DNA of 36,266 nt from Actinobacteria bacterium 13_1_20CM_4_69_9 (lineage in GTDB: Bacteria; Actinomycetota; Thermoleophilia; Gaiellales; Gaiellaceae), in NCBI GenBank assembly GCA_001920085.1, contig MNJC01000051.1, forward strand, positions 1 through 36,266, written 5' to 3'. Shown here piece by piece: positions 31,253 to 36,266 of this stretch. The notes beneath the pieces were generated by a model. The model was not told where the DNA came from. It saw nothing but the letters and a program-made list of their open reading frames with translations, and did no database searches. Each line of letters opens with the position of its first letter. Position 1 is the stretch's first letter. Position numbers and translations under genes: made by a program.

Positions 31253-31723
31253 GACGGCCGGGTAGTGCGTGAACGCGAGCTCTGCCGGCGACGGCAGCTC
31301 GGCCGGGTCGAACCACCGCAGCTCGACGAGGTCGTCCGCCGCGCACCCGTCGCCGCGCACGCGCGCGGTCCACGTGAAGCAGAGCACGATGCGCCCGTCG
31401 TACGGCTCGAGCCAGTAGCCGAGAAAGTCGAGCACCTCGAGCTCGAGCCCCGTCTCCTCGCGCACCTCGCGCCGCAGCGCGTCCAGCGGCAGCTCGGCCT
31501 CGTGCAAGAAGCCGCCGGGCAGGTCCCACAACCCGGCGCCCGGGTCCTGCGCGCGGCGGCCGAGCAGGACGCGTCCACGGTCGTCGAGGCAGACGGCCTC
31601 GGCGGCCGGAACGGGGTTTGCGTACCCGACGTAGCCGCATGCGCGGCACTCCACGCGGTCCGCGTGCTTCTCGATAGCCTCGCCGCAAATGGGACAGAAG
31701 CGCCAGCCGTCCAGGACACCCAC
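31220..31723 (-). CDS. Zinc-ribbon Nudix hydrolase
   Basis: 167 residues. The N-terminal ribbon FCPICGEAIEKHADRVECRACGYVGYANP (two CxxC pairs) is followed by a Nudix domain with a complete box, G-x5-E-x7-REVREETGL (starting in PGGFLHEAELPLDALR). The ribbon plus YANPVPAAEAV resembles NudC/ADP-ribose-type members, so a nucleoside diphosphate-X substrate (NADH, ADP-ribose) is likely but not proven. GTG 31723: TATCGT (31736-31731) ends seven bases before it, and that element overlaps the start codon of the divergent cNMP gene. Confidence 0.85.
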   Translation of the reverse strand: MGVLDGWRFCPICGEAIEKHADRVECRACGYVGYANPVPAAEAVCLDDRGRVLLGRRAQDPGAGLWDLPGGFLHEAELPLDALRREVREETGLELEVLDFLGYWLEPYDGRIVLCFTWTARVRGDGCAADDLVELRWFDPAELPSPAELAFTHYPAVLAAAVGYQHS

Positions 31724-31735
31724 GAGGAACACGAT

Positions 31736-32113
31736 ATGAGCCCGCGCGCTGCGGGTGCGACGCAGCACGAGCTCTCTCGCATCGGCCTGCTGGCGACCCT
31801 GCCGGGCGCGACGCTCGCGCGGCTCGCGGAGAACATGGTGCGCGAAGACATTCCCGCCGGCGCCGGGGTCGTCTCCGAGGGCGACGAGGGCGATCGCTTC
31901 TACGTCGTGCTCAGCGGGATGTTCTCGGTGACGCAGGAGACCCGTGGCGCCCAGGGCGTCCTGCGTCCGGGCGACTACTTCGGCGAGGTCGCGCTCGCGA
32001 TGCACATCCCGCGCACCGCGTCGGTGCGTGCGCTCACCCCCGCGACGGTCGCGAGCTGCGACGAGGCGACCTTCAACGAGTACATCCGGCCGCTGTTCGC
32101 CGACGACGGTTGA
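31736..32113 (+). CDS. Cyclic-nucleotide-binding domain protein, stand-alone
   Basis: 125 residues, a single CNB domain: LLATLPGATLARLAENMVREDIPAGAGVVSEGDEGDRFYVVLSG, then LRPGDYFGEVALAMHIPRTASVRALTPATVASCDEATF. The phosphate-binding cassette is GDYFGEVALAMHIPRTASV, with the FGEVAL glutamate and RTASV arginine that contact cAMP or cGMP. There is no DNA-binding or enzymatic domain, so it probably signals by contact. ATG 31736 with GAGGA seven bases before. The stop overlaps the next start (TTGA), coupling it to the hydrolase gene. Confidence 0.82.
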   Translation: MSPRAAGATQHELSRIGLLATLPGATLARLAENMVREDIPAGAGVVSEGDEGDRFYVVLSGMFSVTQETRGAQGVLRPGDYFGEVALAMHIPRTASVRALTPATVASCDEATFNEYIRPLFADDG

Positions 32114-32823
32114 CCGAACGCGTCTTCCTGCACGCGGGCATCGCCGATTCGCGGATGTACCGGCAGCAGGTCGAGACGCTCGCGCCGGCGCGTGCCTTCG
32201 ACCTGCCCGGCTTCGGCCACGGGCCCGCCGAGCCCGACGTCCTCGACTTCCGCACCTTCGTCCGCGACCGACTTCCCGACGAGCCGGTCGCGCTCGTCGG
32301 CACGTCCCTCGGCGGGACGATCGCGCTCGAGCTCGCGCTCGAGTCGCCGCAGCGCGTCGCGGCGCTCGTACTCGTCGGCTCCGGCCTCCCCGGCCACGAG
32401 TGGTCCGACGAGGTGCGCGCGTTCGGCGCCGAGGAAGAGGAGGCCCTCGAGCGCGGCGACCTCGATGCCGCCGTCGAAGCGAACCTGAGGCTCTGGCTCT
32501 CGGACGGCGTCGACCCGGAGGTGCGCGTACTCGTCGCGGAGATGCAGCGGACCGCGTTCGAGCGCCAGATCGGACACGAGGTGGAGATGGCGCGGCTCGA
32601 CCCGCCGGCTTCGACGCGGCTCGCGGACGTGCGCGTGCCGACGCTCGTCGTCACGGGCGACGAGGACGTGCAGGACATCCACGAGATCGCCGACAGGCTC
32701 GTCGCCGAGATCCCGGGCGCGGAGCGCGCGACGATCGCGGGCTCGGGGCACTTGCCGAGCCTCGAGCGGCCCGACGAGTTCGACCGCGTCGTCCTAGCGT
32801 TCTTCCGCAAGCACGGCGTCTGA
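32110..32823 (+). CDS. Alpha/beta hydrolase (serine nucleophile)
   Basis: 237 residues. The nucleophile elbow GTSLGG has the catalytic serine, the acid is in VTGDEDVQD and the histidine in GSGHLPSLERPDEF. A cap segment between (EWSDEVRAFGAEEEEALERGDLDAAVEANLRLWL) is typical of small esterase/lactonase-type hydrolases such as enol-lactonase relatives. Substrate unknown. TTG 32110 overlaps the stop of the cNMP gene by three bases, with no other candidate start. The 3' end overlaps the convergent serine hydrolase gene by 30 bases. Confidence 0.83.
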   Translation: MTERVFLHAGIADSRMYRQQVETLAPARAFDLPGFGHGPAEPDVLDFRTFVRDRLPDEPVALVGTSLGGTIALELALESPQRVAALVLVGSGLPGHEWSDEVRAFGAEEEEALERGDLDAAVEANLRLWLSDGVDPEVRVLVAEMQRTAFERQIGHEVEMARLDPPASTRLADVRVPTLVVTGDEDVQDIHEIADRLVAEIPGAERATIAGSGHLPSLERPDEFDRVVLAFFRKHGV

Positions 32824-33600
32824 CAGGTTCGGCCAGGCTTCCTTCGCCCAGTCGCCGAAGTCGAGGTCCGTGAGGACGCCGAGCGAGACGTCGGCATCGG
32901 GATCGACCCAGAGGAAGGTTCCGCTGCCGCCGAAGTGACCGAACGTGCGCGGCGACGCTCGCGATCCGGTCCAGTGCGGCTCCTTCGCGTCGCGCAGCTC
33001 GAAGCCGAGGCCCCAGTCGAGCGGATCGAAGCGCCCGAAGTCCGGGAGCACGCCGGCGAGCCCGGGGAACTGCACGGTCGTCGCCTCGGCGAGCGTCTCC
33101 GGCGCGACAAGCGCCGGGCGTTGCAGCTCGCGCGCGAAGAGGAGCAGATCGTCGAGGCTGCCGTGCAGCTCCGAGGCGGGCGAGCCGCGGAGCTCCGCAC
33201 TCATCCCCAGCGGCCGCAGCACGCCGGCCGCGAGGTACTCCCCGAAAGGCATCTCGGCGCGCTCGGCGACGTGCTCGGCAAGCGTCTCGAAGCCGACATT
33301 CGAGTAGATCCGCCGCTGCCCCGGCCGCCCTGTCGGCGCGCCCGGCTCGAACGGCAGCCCCGAGGCGTGCGCCAGCAGGTGGCGGACGGTGGACCCCTCG
33401 GGCCCGGCCGGCTCGTCGAGGTCGATCACTCCCTCCTCGGCCGCGACGAGCGCGGCGAGCGCCGTGACGAGCTTGGTCACGGACGCCCAGCGGAAAACGT
33501 GTTCACGCGGGCCGCGCATCTCGCCGAGGTCTTCGGCGCGCAGCACGAACGCCGCTTTCATGGTCGCCGGCCACTCGTCGATTTGCCGAAGCGCCTCCAC
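32794..33600 (-). CDS. Serine hydrolase, class C beta-lactamase family
   Basis: 268 residues. Catalytic SxxK motif SVTK (in FRWASVTKLVTALAAL), YxN motif YSN (in RRIYSNVGFETLAEHV) and a third motif HFGGSG replacing KTG. Supporting features: HLLAHASGLP and WGLGFEL. Such proteins are esterases, D-Ala-D-Ala peptidases or beta-lactamase-like enzymes; no signal peptide is visible, so it is probably an intracellular esterase. GTG 33600; TAGTAT ends nine bases upstream and lies on the same bases as the -10 of the divergent RidA gene. Confidence 0.83.
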   Translation of the reverse strand: MEALRQIDEWPATMKAAFVLRAEDLGEMRGPREHVFRWASVTKLVTALAALVAAEEGVIDLDEPAGPEGSTVRHLLAHASGLPFEPGAPTGRPGQRRIYSNVGFETLAEHVAERAEMPFGEYLAAGVLRPLGMSAELRGSPASELHGSLDDLLLFARELQRPALVAPETLAEATTVQFPGLAGVLPDFGRFDPLDWGLGFELRDAKEPHWTGSRASPRTFGHFGGSGTFLWVDPDADVSLGVLTDLDFGDWAKEAWPNLSDAVLAEER

Positions 33601-33608
33601 CGGCGCGC

Positions 33609-33616
33609 GATACTAC
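33609..33616. promoter_or_regulatory. Shared bidirectional -10 between RidA and serine hydrolase genes
   Basis: GATACTAC on the plus strand: GATACT is six bases before the RidA ATG (33621), and its complement (TAGTAT) is nine bases before the hydrolase GTG (33600). The 20-base gap between the two start codons therefore contains both -10 elements superimposed. Confidence 0.5.
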
Positions 33617-33620
33617 GTCG

Positions 33621-34007
33621 ATGGAGCGCCGGCTCGTCTTCTCGGGCAACCCGTACGAGGGCATCTGGGGACACTCGCGGGCGGTACGCGTCGGCGATCA
33701 CATATCCGTCTCCGGGACGGCTCCGATCCCCGCGGACGGCGCCGCTCCGCCGACCGACGCATACGGGCAGACGCGGCTCTGCCTGCAGATCATCCTCGAG
33801 GCGCTCGCCGAGCTCGGCGCGCACACGGAGGACGTCGTGCGCACGCGCGTGTACGGAACCCGCTCGGACATCTTCGACGACGTCGCGCGCGCCCACAGCG
33901 AGGTTTTCTCCGACATCCAGCCGGCAAGCGCCTTCGTCGTGATCAAGGAGCTCGCCAATCCGGCCTGGCTCGTGGAGATCGAGGCCGATGCGATCGTGAC
34001 GGCATGA
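33621..34007 (+). CDS. RidA (YjgF/YER057c/UK114) family protein
   Basis: 128 residues, full length for the family, forming a trimer of chorismate-mutase-like subunits. Motifs: RAVRVGDHISVSGTAPI, QTRLCLQIILEALAELGAHTEDVVRTRVYGT (arginine of RTRVY binds the substrate carboxylate), and the glutamate in the C-terminal segment WLVEIEADAIV. RidA enzymes deaminate reactive enamines and imines made by PLP enzymes. Its stop overlaps the start of the GCS2 gene (ATGA), forming an operon. Confidence 0.85.
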   Translation: MERRLVFSGNPYEGIWGHSRAVRVGDHISVSGTAPIPADGAAPPTDAYGQTRLCLQIILEALAELGAHTEDVVRTRVYGTRSDIFDDVARAHSEVFSDIQPASAFVVIKELANPAWLVEIEADAIVTA

Positions 34008-35089
34008 ACGACAGGCAGATCTACCCGCCGTCGATCACCGGGAAGGGCGCGCGCTTCGCGCCCGGCGGCAGCGTCCTCGACCATGCCTTCGGCAAGAGCG
34101 ATCCGTACACGCTCGGCGTCGAGGAGGAGTACATGCTCCTCGACGGCGAGACGTTCGACCTCGTTCAGCACATCGACACGGTGCTCGCCGCCGTCGCGGG
34201 ACACGAGCTCGAGCCGGTCATCAACCCCGAGCTGATGCAGTCCGTGCTCGAGATCGCGACGCCGGTCTGCCACACGACCGGGGAGATCGCCGACCAGCTG
34301 CGGCGCATCCGCGGATACGTGATCGGCGTCGCGCGCGACCAGGGGATGCGCGTCGGCTCGGCCGGCACGCACCCGTTCAGCCTCTTCGAGCGCCAGCGGA
34401 TCACCGCGAAAGACCGTTCCCGCGCGCTCGTCGACCAGATGCAGTACGTCGCGCGACGCGAGCTGATCTTCGGCCTCCACATCCACGTCGCCGTCGACGA
34501 CGCCGAGAAGGCGATCAAGGTCGTCAACGGACTGCTGCCGCAACTCGGTCCGCTGCTCGCGCTGTCGGCGAGCTCCCCGTTCTGGCGCGGAGAGCCGACC
34601 GGGCTGCGCTCGAGCCGGCAGATGATCTTCGCCGCGTTCCCGCGCTCGGGCCCGCCGCCGCGGTTCGAGAGCTACAGCGACTACGCGGAGGTCGTCGGCC
34701 AGCTCGAGAAGACCGGCTGCATCGCCGACTACACGCACATCTGGTGGGACATCCGCCTGCACCCGCGGCTCGGGACGATCGAGATCCGCATCTGCGACGC
34801 CATCACCCGGCTCGAGGACGTCGTCGCCGTGGTCGCCGCGACGGGGCGCCGCAACCGCATTCCGATCATGCAGCTGATCCGGCGCACGCTGAAGGAGGTC
34901 GAGCCGCACGCGCGCGAGCTCGGTTCGGAGCGGGAGCTCGAGGGGATCGAGGAGATCCTCCGCGGCGGCAACGGCGCCGACCGTCAGCTCCGCGTCTTCA
35001 ACGCGAACCGCGACATCGTCGAGGTCGTCAGCGAGATCGCGAACGCCACGGAAGTCGCTGCTGCGGCTGCCCCGGCCGCAGCGAAGTAG
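34004..35089 (+). CDS. GCS2/YbdK-type carboxylate-amine ligase (glutamate-cysteine ligase 2 family), internal segment missing
   Basis: 361 residues. Family motifs: TLGVEEEYMLLDGETFDLV, PELMQSVLEIATPVCHTTGEI, GSAGTHPFSLFERQ, FGLHIHVAVDDAEKAI, YTHIWWDIRLHPRLGTIEIRICD. After that last motif the usual stretch of roughly 45 residues containing the ENKWxAARYGL segment is absent: AITRLEDVVAVVA runs directly into ATGRRNRIPIMQLIRRTL. The frame is kept. Family members make gamma-glutamyl-cysteine or related amides with ATP. Whether the shortened form is active is doubtful. It is translationally coupled to RidA, and its TAG stop is part of the -10 (TAGGCT) of the peroxiredoxin gene. Confidence 0.8.
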   Translation: MNDRQIYPPSITGKGARFAPGGSVLDHAFGKSDPYTLGVEEEYMLLDGETFDLVQHIDTVLAAVAGHELEPVINPELMQSVLEIATPVCHTTGEIADQLRRIRGYVIGVARDQGMRVGSAGTHPFSLFERQRITAKDRSRALVDQMQYVARRELIFGLHIHVAVDDAEKAIKVVNGLLPQLGPLLALSASSPFWRGEPTGLRSSRQMIFAAFPRSGPPPRFESYSDYAEVVGQLEKTGCIADYTHIWWDIRLHPRLGTIEIRICDAITRLEDVVAVVAATGRRNRIPIMQLIRRTLKEVEPHARELGSERELEGIEEILRGGNGADRQLRVFNANRDIVEVVSEIANATEVAAAAAPAAAK

Positions 35090-35092
35090 GCT
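35087..35092 (+). promoter_or_regulatory. -10 element of the selenoprotein gene (leaderless start)
   Basis: TAGGCT overlaps the stop codon of the GCS2 gene and ends six bases before ATG 35099. No ribosome binding site is present, so the peroxiredoxin gene can be transcribed as a leaderless mRNA. Confidence 0.55.
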
Positions 35093-35098
35093 GCGCGC

Positions 35099-35557
35099 AT
35101 GCTGGGGTCAGGCGACCGAGTACCGGATGCGTCCGTGTGGACCGCGCCCAACGTGCGGCGCGAATTGTCAGAGGTGCTCGGCGACGGCCGGGCTCTCTTC
35201 GTCTTCTACCTCTTCGACTGGTCCTCGACCTGAACGAGCGAGCTGGAGCTCCTGCGTGACAGGAGCCCGCAGTTCGAGCAGGCCGGCGTGCGGCCGTTCG
35301 GCATCTCGCGCGACTCCGCGTGGACGCACATCGCCTGGGCGCAAACGCTCGACCTGAACTTCCCTCTCCTGTCCGACTGGAATGGCGAGGCGACGCGCGC
35401 GTTCGGCGTCGAGGGCGAGTTCCGCGGTCATCACGGCGTCAGCGAGAGGTCCGCGTTTCTCGTCGACTCGGACGGTACGGTCCGCGGCGCATGGCGCTAC
35501 GACACGGCCGAGGTGCCGGACTTCGACGAGTTGCTTCGCGCCGCGCAGGCTTCGTAG
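35099..35557 (+). CDS. Peroxiredoxin-like selenoprotein (AhpC/TSA fold; TGA at codon 45 read as selenocysteine)
   Basis: One continuous frame of 152 codons interrupted only by TGA at 35231-35233. Before it: MLGSGDRVPDASVWTAP and RALFVFYLFDWSST. After it: TSELELLRDRSPQFEQAGVR, FGISRDSAWTHIAWAQTL, FPLLSDWNGEATRAFGV, then AFLVDSDGTVRGAWRYD, all thioredoxin-fold AhpC/TSA features. The TGA stands where the family has its peroxidatic cysteine (FYLFDWSST-U-TSEL). A perfect 7-bp hairpin (35248-35266) with loop CGTGA follows 14 bases after the TGA. It would reduce peroxides with a selenol. Downstream Cys are absent, so it is a one-residue (1-Cys-type) enzyme needing an external thiol. Alternatives (nonsense mutation, sequencing error) are less likely because both sides are intact. 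Confidence 0.82.
35248..35266 (+). promoter_or_regulatory. Candidate bacterial SECIS element
   Basis: GCTCCTG (35248-35254), loop CGTGA (35255-35259), CAGGAGC (35260-35266): a perfect 7-bp stem inside the coding region. Its loop starts 21 bases after the TGA. Known bacterial SECIS hairpins lie immediately 3' of the UGA, have an apical loop of 3-14 nt and a G within the first two loop positions, all satisfied here. Confidence 0.7.
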
Positions 35558-36266
35558 CGCTCGCCGCGGCGCTCTACCTCGCCGGCGGGATTGCCGCGAC
35601 GTGGCCCGCGGTGCTGCACTCACGCTCGCACTTCATGTCCGGCGGCGCGCCGGGGAACGGCGAGGCGTCGCCCGGAGACCACCTGCAGACGCTCTACCAC
35701 TACTGGCTCGTCGGCCATCAGCTCGAGCATGGCCGCGCGCCGTGGCGCGATCCGTATACGTTCCGGCCCGAGGCGAAGGCGCAGCCGAACTACGCCGGCT
35801 GGCCGTTCGGCTTTCTGTTCTGGCCGGTCGGCGCCGCATTCGGCCTCGTCGCGGGCTGGAACCTGCTCCAGCTCGTCGTCTACGTGCTCGCGGGCCTGTT
35901 CACCTGCGCGTGGCTGCGCGAGCTCGGGCTGCCGCGTGGGCCGGCGCTCGCCGGGGGGCTCGTGTTCGCCATCGCTCCGTACCGCGTGCAGCAGAGCGTC
36001 GGCCATCTGCTCGGACCGATCTCGATCCTGCTGCCGCTCTCGCTGTGGGCTTTCGAGCGCGGCTGGTTCTGGCTGTCGGCGCTCGCCCTCGCTTCGATTC
36101 CGCTCTCGGGGCAGGTGCACCTCGCGCTCGGCGCGATCCCGTTCGTGCTCGCGTACATGCTCGTTCGCAGGCGCGACCGGCGCGCGGTGATCGGGGCAGT
36201 CGCAGGCGCGCTTGCGGCCGTCGGGGCGGGACTGCTCGTGCGCGAGACGCTGATCAGGGGGTCGAC
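35491..36266 (+). CDS. Polytopic membrane protein, glycosyltransferase-like, 3' end outside the window
   Basis: An open frame from ATG 35491 to the window edge (258 codons). It is hidden because it has no stop here and begins inside the peroxiredoxin gene (67-base overlap). N-terminus ALRHGRGAGLRR, then a first helix (VALAAALYLAGGIAATW) and a loop with GDHLQTLYHYWLVGHQLEHGRAPWRDPYTFRPEA. Several further helices include FGFLFWPVGAAFGLVAGWNLLQLVVYVLAGLFTCAWL and APYRVQQSVGHLLGPISILLPLSLWAF. The acidic and DxxP-type first loop between helices 1 and 2 resembles GT-C membrane glycosyltransferases using polyprenyl donors, but I cannot name it. Translation probably depends on passage of ribosomes through the selenoprotein gene. 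Confidence 0.65.
   Translation, partial: MALRHGRGAGLRRVASRRAGFVALAAALYLAGGIAATWPAVLHSRSHFMSGGAPGNGEASPGDHLQTLYHYWLVGHQLEHGRAPWRDPYTFRPEAKAQPNYAGWPFGFLFWPVGAAFGLVAGWNLLQLVVYVLAGLFTCAWLRELGLPRGPALAGGLVFAIAPYRVQQSVGHLLGPISILLPLSLWAFERGWFWLSALALASIPLSGQVHLALGAIPFVLAYMLVRRRDRRAVIGAVAGALAAVGAGLLVRETLIRGS

Noticed and set aside
35288..35557. Separate short gene starting after the TGA of the peroxiredoxin
   Set aside because: The frame is the same as the upstream part, and the upstream part supplies the first strand and helix of the thioredoxin fold. The split is made only by the TGA, which sits at the catalytic residue.

Overview
This is a 36 kb chromosomal stretch from a high-GC Gram-positive-type bacterium. 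The gene content, GC-biased codon use and tiny intergenic gaps fit a soil or freshwater actinobacterium of the Thermoleophilia (Gaiella/Solirubrobacter-like) sort. That placement is an inference from protein flavour, not from a marker comparison. Evidence includes a tig-clpP operon, caa3-type CtaG, DUF6328 and DUF4173 proteins, an aberrant-motif IleRS and an LL-DAP-type aminotransferase. There is no phage, IS element or CRISPR array. Most of the window is housekeeping and small accessory genes, packed so tightly that convergent neighbours overlap by 20-90 bases.

Layout. 1-2162: clpP (partial) and tig on the minus strand, a divergent histidine phosphatase, tRNA-Leu. 2220-5489: a secreted protein, a response regulator plus a broken CHASE3/HAMP histidine kinase, a small membrane protein and a zinc-ribbon protein. 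5549-6725: a YCII-family protein, then about 755 nt with no credible ORF that holds its own promoter, many long perfect helices, a probable pseudoknot and a terminator. I read this as a large structured non-coding RNA that I cannot assign to a family. 6774-10530: epoxide-hydrolase-like enzyme, HtrA-type protease, several very small proteins, a lipoprotein. 10735-13969: tRNA-Arg, tRNA-His, a HAD phosphatase, a PfpI/DJ-1 protein, tRNA-Arg, a CAP-domain protein, an AI-2E-type membrane protein. 14031-18541: cyclophilin, DUF6328, a helix-turn-helix protein, tRNA-Gly, CtaG, tRNA-Pro with an EamA transporter starting one base after it, an EamA fragment, a second CAP protein. 18546-22376: a response regulator, a very large four-GAF histidine kinase and, divergently, a promoter with a short terminated leader before ispH. 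22411-29263: ispH, zinc-ribbon protein, PLP aminotransferase, DUF4173 protein, ileS. 29350-34007: thioredoxin, DUF2231, a 48-residue protein, a diacylglycerol-kinase-type lipid kinase, Nudix, a cNMP-binding protein, two hydrolases, RidA. 34004-36266: a GCS2-type glutamate-cysteine ligase (apparently lacking an internal block), a peroxiredoxin-like gene with an in-frame TGA, and the start of a large membrane protein.

The two most interesting items are (1) the peroxiredoxin at 35099-35557. Its codon 45, at the peroxidatic-cysteine position, is TGA. The frame is open on both sides, and a perfect 7-bp hairpin with a G in the second loop position follows at the right distance for a bacterial SECIS, so it is very probably a selenoprotein. 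(2) The large structured RNA at 5971-6725. Its promoter shares a 16/18-base box with a second promoter upstream of ispH.

A recurring regulatory theme is leaderless expression: at least eleven genes have a TANNNT-like -10 hexamer ending exactly 6-7 bases before the start codon and no Shine-Dalgarno. Several two-gene divergent pairs share or abut such elements.
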